Shown here piece by piece: positions 1-8,282 of a stretch of DNA of 60,584 bases. The notes beneath the pieces are model-generated. The model did no database searches, was not told the DNA's origin, and saw only the letters and a list, made by a program, of their open reading frames with translations. Source of the stretch: a bacterium (GTDB lineage: Bacteria; Myxococcota_A; UBA9160; SZUA-336). The stretch spans positions 1 to 60,584 of the forward strand of contig JAAELY010000499.1 of assembly GCA_024226335.1 (NCBI GenBank). Reading direction: 5' to 3'. Made by a program: the position numbers and the translations under genes. Every line of letters begins with the position of its first letter. Within the stretch, counting starts at the first letter, position 1.

Positions 1-33
1 ATCGAAGCCACCGAGACGGCACTGGCCGGTTGA
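1..33 (+). CDS. C-terminal end of an upstream gene (partial)
   Basis: Frame 1 is open from the first base to a TGA at 31-33 and gives only the last ten residues, ending in ETALAG. A GC-rich hairpin follows at once, which suits the end of a transcription unit. Too little is visible to assign a function, and the reading frame is an inference from position and the following hairpin. Confidence 0.35.
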   Translation: MEATETALAG

Positions 34-36
34 ACG

Positions 37-57
37 GGGCCAAAACAACCCTGGCCC
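37..57 (+). terminator. terminator-like hairpin after the partial gene
   Basis: GGGCCA at 37-42 pairs with TGGCCC at 52-57 around a nine-base loop. There is no clear T-tract, so it may be a weak or Rho-assisted terminator. It separates the upstream gene from tRNA-Leu. Confidence 0.4.
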
Positions 58-102
58 GGGTCCCGCCATTCAGCTACCGTGCCCGCTCGCTTCGCGACAC
101 CT

Positions 103-189
103 GCCCAGGTGGCGGAATTGGTAGACGCGCTAGGTTCAGGACCTAGTTCTCGCAAGGGAGTGCTGGTTCGATTCCAGTCCTGGGCACCA
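103..189 (+). tRNA. tRNA-Leu, anticodon CAG
   Basis: The 87-nt gene has a seven-base acceptor stem (GCCCAGG pairing with CCTGGGC), a D-arm with AATTGGTAGAC, a CAG anticodon at 137-139, a long class II variable arm, a GGTTCGATTCC T-arm and an encoded CCA end. The long variable arm and anticodon identify it as leucine, reading CUG. A membrane-protein gene starts 17 bases after the CCA, so the two may be co-transcribed. Confidence 0.95.
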
Positions 190-206
190 ACCTCCCGGAG
201 TGCGCC

Positions 207-614
207 GTGTCCGCAGTGTGCATCGTGCTAGGCATCCTGATCATCGCCAGCCGCGCGCCGCTCGTCTTCGCGCCGCAGGCGACGCTCTTGTTCTATCGCC
301 AGATGGTTGCCACCAATGGGCGGGTTCGCGCACTGGGCGTCGTGGTTGCGGGCCTCGGACTGGCGATGCTGATCAGCGGCCGGAATTCGGACGCCGGGGC
401 TGAACTGGCGTTGTTCTGGTTCGGCGTGTTCATGAGCGCGGTCGCGGGCGGACTGCTCCTGATCCTGCCGGGCGCCTATCGCACGATGGCCGCGGGCGTG
501 CTCGATTTCATGGGAGATCCGGAGTCCGCCGACCTGGCCGTCACTCGCGTGGCCGGTGTCTTCGGAGTCGCTGTGGGAGGGTTCTTCGTCTACCTGGGCG
601 CTCGCGTCGTCTGA
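207..614 (+). CDS. small integral membrane protein, unknown function
   Basis: I do not recognise the family. The 135-residue product has four hydrophobic segments at about residues 1-18, 39-58, 66-89 and 111-134, so it should be a four-pass inner-membrane protein with short loops. A charged connector (GRNSDAGAE) lies between segments two and three. It starts at GTG 207, preceded by a CCCGGAG ribosome-binding site, only 17 bases after the tRNA-Leu end. The next gene is convergent. Function unknown. Confidence 0.75.
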   Translation: MSAVCIVLGILIIASRAPLVFAPQATLLFYRQMVATNGRVRALGVVVAGLGLAMLISGRNSDAGAELALFWFGVFMSAVAGGLLLILPGAYRTMAAGVLDFMGDPESADLAVTRVAGVFGVAVGGFFVYLGARVV

Positions 615-657
615 GAAGCGCGTCCGTCTGAGAACCCGCCTTTCTGAGACTCACCTG

Positions 658-1176
658 TCAGGCCGATTCCTCAAACTCCTGGTACATCGTGCGCGCGAGT
701 TCCACGCGACTGATGCCCATGGGAGCCACGCGAATGTCGAGCCGCGCACCGGGCAGATCGAACTGACGTTCCTTGAGGATCTCCTCGGAGAGATCATTCT
801 CGTCCAGATAGTCGAGCAGTTCGTCTTCGGACATCTGGAAGCGCGCGGCGACCTCGCTCGGTCTCTGCTCCCGGTAGCCATCGCGTTCGGTAATGAACAG
901 ATGGAACGCACAGAACACACTGAAGGGTGTCAGATCCGTCAGCTCACTGAGGATCGGTGCGTCTGCGCGCTCGCTACTCGAGTGGCGATTGCGATCGGGA
1001 TTCTGGCCGGACCTGCCCCCGCGCGAATGCGGCTGACCTCTACCGCCACGGCCGCGACCATTGCCTCGGCTCCCGTCTCGTCCGCTTCCATCTCGTCCGC
1101 TTGGTCGGCCCTGGCGCTCGGAGGCTCCGCCGCCCTGGGAGCTACCGCTACGACCTCGCCTTCGGGATCCGCTCAT
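658..1176 (-). CDS. hypothetical protein with Arg/Gly/Ser-rich N-terminal half
   Basis: I do not recognise a named family. With the ATG at 1176 the product is about 172 residues. Roughly the first 75 are a disordered Arg/Gly/Ser-rich stretch with RGRG and RGG-like repeats, as in nucleic-acid-binding tails. The rest is an acidic, folded-looking segment (LTDLTPFSVFCAFHLF, then SEDELLDYLDENDLSEEIL). The frame stays open upstream to GTG 1230 and ATG 1224, but those starts lack a ribosome-binding site and would place a strong hairpin (1192-1222) inside the coding region. It lies downstream of the glycosyltransferase gene on the same strand. RNA or DNA binding is an inference from composition only. 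Confidence 0.65.
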   Translation of the reverse strand: MSGSRRRGRSGSSQGGGASERQGRPSGRDGSGRDGSRGNGRGRGGRGQPHSRGGRSGQNPDRNRHSSSERADAPILSELTDLTPFSVFCAFHLFITERDGYREQRPSEVAARFQMSEDELLDYLDENDLSEEILKERQFDLPGARLDIRVAPMGISRVELARTMYQEFEESA

Positions 1177-1191
1177 TCGTTTTCCGTTTCG

Positions 1192-1222
1192 GAGTGGAGC
1201 CCCTCCAGGGGCTTCTCCACTC
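1192..1222 (-). other. strong hairpin between the glycosyltransferase and Arg/Gly-rich genes
   Basis: GAGTGGAG (1192-1199) pairs with CTCCACTC (1215-1222), and CCCC (1200-1203) pairs with GGGG (1208-1211) around a four-base loop, with a three-base bulge. It lies 15 bases upstream of the ATG at 1176 on the minus strand. It could be a leader structure, an intergenic processing site or a terminator-like element without a U-tract. Confidence 0.5.
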
Positions 1223-1308
1223 ATCGTCACGGACCGGAGTTTTCTAGATGCCGGGGGCCGAAGAATCGCCAGGCGCTACAGACCGCGGCAGAACGCCTCA
1301 GGATCGGA

Positions 1309-2520
1309 TCAGCCGCGGCGGTCGATCTCTGCGGCGTAGCGCAGATCGGCCAGGAACTCGGGCAGCGCGGCGCTCACGCGGTGCCAGTTCGGAATCAGGC
1401 GCTTGGGTGCGGGATCGCCCACGAATGTCAGGCCCGCACCGCGCAGACCGGACGTGAAGGTCTCGACCATGAGTTCTTCGTCGTGCTGGTCGAAGCGCAA
1501 TCCGTTGATCAGCGCGTCGTCCGCGTAGGAAGAAACCGTGTCCTGGGCCTGGCGCAGATAACCGGCGCACAGGGTGTTCAGGAAACCCGCATCGAACTGC
1601 ACGCCCACACTCGCCAGGTTGTGGAACAACGTCGATGCGATATCGATCACCATGCGGTGCAGACCGCGCGTGGCGTCCTCAGCGGATAGCTCCTGATGCT
1701 TGTGATCGTAGTTGTCGCAGAGTTCCACCTGACAGATTCGATGGGGTGAAGCGGTGCGGAATACTTCGGCGAGTAGACCGATCTCCAGACCCCAGTCGCT
1801 TGGAATGCGTACCTGACGCGCCAGGGCGGTCTTCATGGCGAACTCTCCGGCCAGTGGATACCGGAAGCTCGAAATGAATCCAATGAGCGGTAACTCGGTC
1901 AGAGTCTGCTTGAGGGCGGCCAGTAACGGGGTCAGGAAAAGGCGCGTCACACGACCGTGAAGTCGGTCGGTCGCTCTGCCGTAGTAACCCTTGCAGTAGT
2001 CGTAGTCGAGATTCGGATGGATGACGGGAAAGCAAAGGCGCGCCAGAAACTCGCGGTCGTAACTCAATACGTCGCAATCGTGGAATGCGAGTGCGTCGGT
2101 CTGGCCGCGCGCCAGCGCGTAGCCGGCACCGATCCAGACCGCCCGGCCCTTCCCGTCCGGCCCTGGCGCCAAACCGCTGGAACGCAACTGATTGAGCAAC
2201 TCGCCCACGGTCGGACCGCTGCTCCAGATGCAGAGCGCGTTGGGCAGGGCTTCGAAGTATTTCTGAACGTCCCGGAACTTTTCCGCGTCCGCGGTCCCCG
2301 AGACGCTGACGATCACCTCCTGCAGATAGGTGACCTCACGCAAGACCTCGAGGATGCCCGGGAGCCCGGGTCCCTGGATCTCCGTGTACAGACAGGGCAG
2401 CACCAGCCCCATGGGCCGGTCGCGCGCGAAGTGTTTCAACTCGCCCTCCAGGCGGCCCACATTGGGGGGGCCCAGCCGGTGCAGGGTGGTCGTCGCTCCG
2501 CTCTGATGGAAATCGCTCAT
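1309..2520 (-). CDS. glycosyltransferase, glucosyl-3-phosphoglycerate synthase-like
   Basis: The 403-residue protein resembles GT81-type glucosyl- or mannosyl-3-phosphoglycerate synthases, which transfer a sugar from an NDP-sugar to 3-phosphoglycerate in making glucosylglycerate-type solutes. Visible features are an N-terminal GT-A segment, the metal-binding DCD motif at 148-150 within a FHDCDVLSYD context, a KGYYGR segment and the acceptor-side YPLAGEFAMK segment. The length suits the family. It starts at ATG 2520, with the patatin gene divergent only 32 bases away. The exact donor and acceptor cannot be read from the sequence. Cytoplasmic. Confidence 0.8.
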   Translation of the reverse strand: MSDFHQSGATTTLHRLGPPNVGRLEGELKHFARDRPMGLVLPCLYTEIQGPGLPGILEVLREVTYLQEVIVSVSGTADAEKFRDVQKYFEALPNALCIWSSGPTVGELLNQLRSSGLAPGPDGKGRAVWIGAGYALARGQTDALAFHDCDVLSYDREFLARLCFPVIHPNLDYDYCKGYYGRATDRLHGRVTRLFLTPLLAALKQTLTELPLIGFISSFRYPLAGEFAMKTALARQVRIPSDWGLEIGLLAEVFRTASPHRICQVELCDNYDHKHQELSAEDATRGLHRMVIDIASTLFHNLASVGVQFDAGFLNTLCAGYLRQAQDTVSSYADDALINGLRFDQHDEELMVETFTSGLRGAGLTFVGDPAPKRLIPNWHRVSAALPEFLADLRYAAEIDRRG

Positions 2521-2552
2521 TTGAATCGGCAGCTTAGCGGCTCGGCGGTCGA

Positions 2553-3554
2553 ATGACTACGCTCCGCCTCATGCAGCCTGGGAGCAAACGCAGCCAGAAG
2601 CGGCACACGCTCGGCCTGGCCCTGGGCGCGGGCGGTGCCCGAGGACTCGCCCATGTCGGGGTTCTGAAGGCTCTCGGCGAAGCCGGCGTCCAGATCGATG
2701 CGATCGTGGGCACGAGCATCGGCGCTCTGGTCGGAGCGATCTACGCCGCAGGCCAGCTCGAGAACTTCGAACGCCAGGTGGCGGAACTCGAATGGGCCGA
2801 TGTGATGCGCCTTTTCGATCCGGTCTGGCCCCGCTCCGGGCTCGTGTCGGGCGAGCGCGCCACAGAGTGGCTCCAGGGCCTGCTGGGCGATTGGCGCATC
2901 GAAGACCTGGCGATCCCGTTCGCCGCCGTCGCCGTCGATCTGGTGACCGGCGAAGAAGTCCTGATGGACAAGGGGCGCGTGGTCGACGCCGTGCGTGCGA
3001 GCATCTCGATTCCCGGCATCTTCGTACCCCATCGCATGGGCAAGCAACTGCTCGTAGATGGCGCGTTGCGCAATCCGGTACCGGTTTCGGATCTGGAATC
3101 CTTCGACGTCGATGTTCGAGTCGCAGTCAATCTGCACGCCCAACCGGTCCGCGAGATCATCTCGCGCAAGACGAACGGCACGAAACTCAGCATCGGCGGC
3201 CGGGTGTCGGAAACGATCGAGAAGGGACTCGCGCGTTTTCGCCGCAAGGGCAGCCGCTCCAATGCCGGGGCCGTAAGCGACGAGAGTGGACCGAATCTCT
3301 TCGAGGTCCTTACCGCATCGATGACGGTACTGGAACACGAACTCGCCCGGCACCGTCTGGCCAATGACCCCGTCGACGTGGTGATCGCACCCGATGTGCG
3401 CGGAATCCGCGCGCTGGAATTCCACAAGAGCAAACGCGCCATCCAGGCCGGGCACCGGGAAGTCGCTGCCCATCTGGACGACATCGAAGCCGCTCTCAAG
3501 CGCAGACGCCGAAAGCGTACGCGCCGTTACTGGTCGGCGGGCTCGATCTCGTGA
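2553..3554 (+). CDS. patatin-like phospholipase
   Basis: A 333-residue patatin-family serine lipase or acyl hydrolase. The oxyanion-hole motif GAGGARG is at about 26-32, the nucleophile lies in GTSIG (Ser55), and the catalytic aspartate is in VDGA (Asp169), giving the complete Ser-Asp dyad. The architecture matches bacterial RssA/patatin proteins, with a basic C-terminal tail (KRRRRKRTRR) that may contact membranes or nucleic acid. There is no signal peptide, so it is cytoplasmic or membrane-peripheral. ATG 2553 is used, and Met7 is an alternative start. Its 3' end overlaps the convergent PilZ gene by 28 bases. Confidence 0.88.
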   Translation: MTTLRLMQPGSKRSQKRHTLGLALGAGGARGLAHVGVLKALGEAGVQIDAIVGTSIGALVGAIYAAGQLENFERQVAELEWADVMRLFDPVWPRSGLVSGERATEWLQGLLGDWRIEDLAIPFAAVAVDLVTGEEVLMDKGRVVDAVRASISIPGIFVPHRMGKQLLVDGALRNPVPVSDLESFDVDVRVAVNLHAQPVREIISRKTNGTKLSIGGRVSETIEKGLARFRRKGSRSNAGAVSDESGPNLFEVLTASMTVLEHELARHRLANDPVDVVIAPDVRGIRALEFHKSKRAIQAGHREVAAHLDDIEAALKRRRRKRTRRYWSAGSIS

Positions 3555-3883
3555 GGCTCCGGCAGGTACTGCTGGAGCAACTCGAGTACCTCCGGATCGA
3601 TCTCCAGGAATGACAATCCCAGTTCCTGGGTAAACGTGTCGAGGTCCGTGACGCGCACCAGTTCGCCGACGATGTCGACGGTCTTGTCGCCCAGCGTCAG
3701 CGATACGCGTATCCGCTCACCGACCTGGAGATCCAGGCCGACGGTCTGGAAGCGAATCCCGCCGATCGAAACATCGAGGGCCTGGGCCAGGCTGTCGCCG
3801 GAATCCACGCGGGCGATCGACACCAGGGATTCGGTGTGTACGCGATGGAATTTTCTTCGTTCGTCGCTGCTGTCTTCGGCCAC
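3527..3883 (-). CDS. PilZ domain protein
   Basis: A single-domain PilZ protein of 118 residues, a likely c-di-GMP receptor. The N-terminal RRKFHR supplies the RxxxR motif and DVSIGG supplies the (D/N)xSxxG motif, the two parts of the c-di-GMP site; both are intact. A beta-barrel segment and an acidic C-terminal helix follow. It starts at GTG 3883 behind a GGAGGAG ribosome-binding site and is divergent from the RND adaptor gene. What it controls is not visible; PilZ proteins often act on motility, envelope or secretion systems. Confidence 0.88.
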   Translation of the reverse strand: MAEDSSDERRKFHRVHTESLVSIARVDSGDSLAQALDVSIGGIRFQTVGLDLQVGERIRVSLTLGDKTVDIVGELVRVTDLDTFTQELGLSFLEIDPEVLELLQQYLPEPHEIEPADQ

Positions 3884-4001
3884 GGCTGCTCCTCCGCTCT
3901 ACCCTTCGGAAAGCGCCCCGGGTGGGCTTTAGCGGCGTCCCTGACTTCGGTCCCGGTCGAAGCCCTTGACGGGCCCCGGCCAGGACAGGTAAACACGTGA
4001 T

Positions 4002-5183
4002 GTGCCGAGGGTTTTTCCTCACGCGCGAGGCTTCTCGAAGAGCATTCGAGGAGTTCTTGCCCTGCTGCTCGCCGTTGTCGCAACGAGCTGTTCCGACACC
4101 GCCGAGAAGAAGGGGCCGCCGGATTCGAAAGACAAGGCGACGCCTGTTGCGGTCGTGCGCGTGGTGCAAGAGCGCGTGGAGGGCGCTTTTCTCGAGCGAG
4201 AGGCCACGCTCCATCCCGTTTCACAGGTCGTTCTTTCGACGCGTCAAGAAGGCTTCGTGTTGTCGCGCCACATGGAAGACGGCGACACGTTGCACAAGGG
4301 CGACCTGGTCGTCGAGATCGATTCGACCGAACACCGCCTGGAACTCGCCGAACTGCGCGCGGCCGTGCGCAGGACATCGGCGACCCTCGACGACGCACAA
4401 CGCGCACTTGCGCGCACCCAGGCGCTGTTCAAGAAGAACGTGATCTCCGAGGGCGAGCGGGACGATAAGCGGACGGCACTCGCACGCGCCGAAGCCGACG
4501 TCGCCGAAGCCCGCGCCCGACTCACGCGCGGCGAGGAAGCACTTCGCGAATTCTCGGTGCGCGCACCCATGGACTCTGTGGTCTCGGATGTCTTCCTGGA
4601 AGCGGGCACCTATCTCGAACGCGGCGACAAGATCGTGCACCTCAAGCGCATCGACAATATGCTGGCCGTCGCCAGCATTAGCGAACGCTACCTGTCACAG
4701 ATCAAAGAGGGCATGCCGGTCGAGGTCTCCGTTACGGCCTTCCCCGGCCGAACCTTCGAAGGACTGCTCTGGAAGATCATCCCAGACGCGTCACTGGAAA
4801 GCCGCAGCTTTCCCGTACGCATTCTGGTGCCCAACCTCCGGCACGAACTCAAACCGGGCATGTCTGCAAGTGTGAAGTTCACTCACGAAATCCACGACGC
4901 CCTCCTGGTGCCAAAAGATGCAGTGATCGGCTCGAAGGCTCACCCGTACGTCTTCATCGCGAGCGAAGAACACGCAGAAAGGCGCGAGATCGAGATCGGT
5001 CAGGCCGTCGGCGACCGTTGGCATGTGCTGTCGGGCCTGACGACCGAAGACTGGGTCGTGGTCACAGGCAACGAGGAACTCTCCGAGGGCCGCGAGATCC
5101 AGATCGTAGACCTGCCCACTCCGGGTCTGCCCAAGCTACCCACCCAGCTCGAAGCAGGACGCCCCGAAGCTTCGGATTCCTGA
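4002..5183 (+). CDS. RND efflux periplasmic adaptor (HlyD/AcrA family)
   Basis: A 393-residue membrane-fusion protein linking an RND pump to an outer-membrane channel. It has a hydrophobic signal ending in a lipobox-like VVATSC (Cys30), so it is probably a lipoprotein. A lipoyl/barrel-sandwich half follows, then a long alpha-hairpin (about 110-165), the second barrel half and beta-barrel domains. It starts at GTG 4002 with only a weak ribosome-binding site. The pump gene begins 24 bases downstream and forms its operon partner. No TolC-type gene is adjacent. Substrate unknown. Confidence 0.88.
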   Translation: MPRVFPHARGFSKSIRGVLALLLAVVATSCSDTAEKKGPPDSKDKATPVAVVRVVQERVEGAFLEREATLHPVSQVVLSTRQEGFVLSRHMEDGDTLHKGDLVVEIDSTEHRLELAELRAAVRRTSATLDDAQRALARTQALFKKNVISEGERDDKRTALARAEADVAEARARLTRGEEALREFSVRAPMDSVVSDVFLEAGTYLERGDKIVHLKRIDNMLAVASISERYLSQIKEGMPVEVSVTAFPGRTFEGLLWKIIPDASLESRSFPVRILVPNLRHELKPGMSASVKFTHEIHDALLVPKDAVIGSKAHPYVFIASEEHAERREIEIGQAVGDRWHVLSGLTTEDWVVVTGNEELSEGREIQIVDLPTPGLPKLPTQLEAGRPEASDS

Positions 5184-5207
5184 GCGCGTCGCGGAGGTCG
5201 TCAAGGA

Positions 5208-8200
5208 ATGAAGCTCGTCGAGGTCTCGATCCGCTATCCGGTGAGCGTGATCGTCGGCGTGTTGTTCTGCGCCACCTTCGGAATCCTGTCGTTCTACCGG
5301 CTGCCCGTGCAGCTGATCCCGACCGTCGACAAACCAGAGATCTCGGTCGAAACCTGGTATCTCGGCGCAGGTCCACTCGAGGTCGAAGAAGAAGTCACGG
5401 CCCGCCAGGAGGAACTGCTCAACACCCTCGAGAACCTGAAGGAGATGCAATCCACCTCCTCGGAGGGTCGCAGCCAGATCGTACTCAAGTACGAGTGGGG
5501 TACGAACAAGGACGTCGCGCGCATCGACGTATCTGAAAAACTGGCGGCCGTTCGCGACCTTCCGGATGACATCGAAGAGCCGATCGTGCGCGCGGTCAAC
5601 TCCGTCGAGCAGTCGCCCGTAGGCTGGATCGTCTTGCTCGCCCCCGGGCAGGACCTCAACGATGTCCGCCCCTATGCGGACGACGTCATCAAGCCGCAAC
5701 TGGAGCGCGTTGCGGGAGTGGGCCAGGTCTGGTTCTTCGGCGGCGAGGAACGCGAAGTCCACGTAACGGTCGATCTGGCGGCGCTCGCACAACGCGGCAT
5801 CTCGGTCGACCAGGTTCGCCAGGCCCTGATCCAGGAGAATCGAACGATCAAGGCGGGCGGTTTCGACGAAGGCAATCGCCGCTACGGTGTGCGCACCGAG
5901 GGTCGATACCGACGCCTCGAGGACATCGAACAGACGATCGTCTCGCGAGATGCCTTTGGCTCGATCCGCGTCAAAGACGTGGCCGATGTCGAAATGAGCA
6001 ACGAGGAAAGAACTTTCGTCATCCGCCAGAGCGGCGAACCGGCAATCATCTTTGGCGCCATCCAGAAAACGGGTTCGAACACCCTCGACGTGATGACCAA
6101 GGTGCGCGAAGTCGTCGATCAGGTCAACGAGCGCAATCGCGACCGCGGCATCGAGTTGCGCCTGGTCTACGATGCCTCGATCTACATCGAAGAAGCACTG
6201 GCCCTCGTGCGTTCGAACGTGGTCCTGGGCGCGGCGCTCGCGATCGCCGTCCTCTTGTTCTTCCTGCGCAGCGGTCGCGCGATTCTCGTGCTGGGACTTT
6301 CGATCCCGATCTCTCTGATCTCGACATTCATCTTCATGGCGGCTCTCGGTCGATCGCTGAACATCATCTCACTCGCAGGCCTGACCTTCGTGACGGGCAT
6401 GGTGCTCGACAGTGCAATCGTGGTGGTGGAGAACGTCTTCCGACATCGAGAAATGGGCAAGGGCGCGGCGCGGGCCGCGGGAGACGCAACCACAGAAGTC
6501 TGGGGTGCCATTCTCGCTTCGACACTCACGACGCTGGTCGTCTTCTTGCCGGTCCTCCTGATCGAGGACGAGGTAGGTCAGATCTCCCGGGACATGGCGA
6601 TCGTGATCTCGATTGCGGTCGCGTTGTCGCTCTTCGTGTCCATGACCGTGATCCCGATGCTCTCGGCCAACCTGCTCAACAAGCCGCTTCGAGAGTCGAT
6701 TGGCGGTCGACTCGTGGGCCGCTTCTCTTTGTGGCTGACCGCCAAGGTGGACTGGATCCTGAAAGAGAACTGGCGCAAGGTCGCCGTGATCGTCGGTATT
6801 CCGATCGCGGCGCTCGTCATCGGCCGGGTCAGCCTGCTCGACCGGGACTACCTGCCGGAAGGCAACCGCAACCTGGTCTTCGCCTCGATTCGCACCCCAC
6901 CCGGCTATAACCTGCCCCAGATCGAACGCATTATCGGTTCCGCCGAAAGACAGATTCTCGCCCAGCCCGAGGTCTATCGAATGTTCTCGGTGGTGCGCTA
7001 TGAGCGAGCTTTCCTCGGAGTCGTTCTCAAAGAGGAACATAAGGACAAGCAGACGCTTCAGGCCTTCGTCGACACCGTGAGGGGAATCGTCACGGGGATT
7101 CCCGGGGTCAAGGGCGCCGGCGTCAGTCAGATGCCACTGATCCGCACCGGCAGAATCGGTGGGGGCAAGATCAATCTCGTCGTCACCGGACCCGAACTGA
7201 GGCAGATCCGCAAGATCGCAGACGATATCGAGTTCGACCTGGCAAAGGTCGACGGCGTGACCTTCACCGACGTGAGTTTCGAAGAAGGCAAGCCGGAGTA
7301 CGTGGTCGATGTGAATCGCGCGCGCGCCTCCGAGGTCGGACTGTCGGTTTCTGAAGTCGGAACGGTGGTCGAAGCCTCCGTCAACGGTCTGCTCGTGGGA
7401 ACCTACGACGATCAGGGCCGCGAGATCGATCTGCGCCTGCAAGCGCCCAAAGGAGCGGTCACCAGCGACCGCGAACTCGGCCACATCGTGCTCGACACGC
7501 CCGCCGGCCAGACCATCCAACTCGCCGACGTCGCGCGAGTCGATGCACGGGCAGGACCGACCAAGATCGAGCACCTGGACATGGACCGGATCGTGAAGGT
7601 CTCCCTGGGCATCGAAAAAGAGCTACCGCTGGGCACGGCCGTCGCCAATCTGGATGAGGTCTTGCGTGGGCATCGCGCCAGGCTCCCGTTGGGCTACGCC
7701 GTGGAGTTCACCGGAAATGCCGCTGACCTCGCGAGCACCGAACTTCAACTCTACGGCGTGATCGCCCTGGCGATCTTCATCACCTATCTACTGCTCGCCA
7801 GCCTTTTCGAGTCGTTCACGCTTCCGCTGGTCATCATCATGACGGTTCCGTTCGCCGTCACCGGTGGACTGGTCGGGCTCAAGCTCCTGTCGGCCTTCGA
7901 TTCCAGCGTGAAACTCGACACGATCACGATGATGGGCTTCGTCATCCTGATCGGGGTCGTCGTCAATAGCGCGATCCTCATCGTGCATCAGACCCTGCTG
8001 CGACTCGACGAAGGTCTGGAACTGAACCAAGCCGTCCTCGACGGGCTGTCGAGCCGTGTCCGGCCGATCTTCATGACCACGTGCACGACCGCATTCGGCC
8101 TACTGCCTCTGGTACTTGCGGCAGGATCGGGTTCCGAACTCTATCGCGGTCTCGGAGCGGTGCTGGTATCGGGACTGATCGTCGCCATGATCTTCACGAT

Positions 8201-8282
8201 GGTGCTGATTCCGACGCTACTGTCCGCCGCCCTCGGCTTCCGCCAGCGCGCACCCTCGGGGGTCGCCTCAGAACAGCCGTAA
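5208..8282 (+). CDS. RND efflux pump permease (AcrB/HAE1-like)
   Basis: The 1024-residue inner-membrane transporter has the RND layout: TM1 near residues 10-30 (IRYPVSVIVGVLF), a large periplasmic porter domain, a TM2-6 bundle at about 335-500, a second periplasmic half and TM8-12 at about 840-1010. The segment GMVLDSAIVVVENV in TM4 carries the conserved aspartate of the proton relay, and GVVVNSAILIVHQ is its second-half counterpart. AAGG ahead of ATG 5208 is the ribosome-binding site. It works with the adaptor encoded just upstream. It overlaps the convergent polymerase-like gene by 15 bases. The substrate range cannot be deduced; drug or lipid export is likely. Confidence 0.92.
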   Translation: MKLVEVSIRYPVSVIVGVLFCATFGILSFYRLPVQLIPTVDKPEISVETWYLGAGPLEVEEEVTARQEELLNTLENLKEMQSTSSEGRSQIVLKYEWGTNKDVARIDVSEKLAAVRDLPDDIEEPIVRAVNSVEQSPVGWIVLLAPGQDLNDVRPYADDVIKPQLERVAGVGQVWFFGGEEREVHVTVDLAALAQRGISVDQVRQALIQENRTIKAGGFDEGNRRYGVRTEGRYRRLEDIEQTIVSRDAFGSIRVKDVADVEMSNEERTFVIRQSGEPAIIFGAIQKTGSNTLDVMTKVREVVDQVNERNRDRGIELRLVYDASIYIEEALALVRSNVVLGAALAIAVLLFFLRSGRAILVLGLSIPISLISTFIFMAALGRSLNIISLAGLTFVTGMVLDSAIVVVENVFRHREMGKGAARAAGDATTEVWGAILASTLTTLVVFLPVLLIEDEVGQISRDMAIVISIAVALSLFVSMTVIPMLSANLLNKPLRESIGGRLVGRFSLWLTAKVDWILKENWRKVAVIVGIPIAALVIGRVSLLDRDYLPEGNRNLVFASIRTPPGYNLPQIERIIGSAERQILAQPEVYRMFSVVRYERAFLGVVLKEEHKDKQTLQAFVDTVRGIVTGIPGVKGAGVSQMPLIRTGRIGGGKINLVVTGPELRQIRKIADDIEFDLAKVDGVTFTDVSFEEGKPEYVVDVNRARASEVGLSVSEVGTVVEASVNGLLVGTYDDQGREIDLRLQAPKGAVTSDRELGHIVLDTPAGQTIQLADVARVDARAGPTKIEHLDMDRIVKVSLGIEKELPLGTAVANLDEVLRGHRARLPLGYAVEFTGNAADLASTELQLYGVIALAIFITYLLLASLFESFTLPLVIIMTVPFAVTGGLVGLKLLSAFDSSVKLDTITMMGFVILIGVVVNSAILIVHQTLLRLDEGLELNQAVLDGLSSRVRPIFMTTCTTAFGLLPLVLAAGSGSELYRGLGAVLVSGLIVAMIFTMVLIPTLLSAALGFRQRAPSGVASEQP

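Noticed and set aside
556-1689. A 377-codon plus-strand frame near the left end
   Set aside because: It is antisense to the Arg/Gly-rich gene and the glycosyltransferase, whose protein motifs are clear.
3966-3994. A sigma70 promoter (TTGACG with GTAAAC) before the first RND adaptor
   Set aside because: The -10 match is poor and would place the transcript start almost on the GTG start codon.
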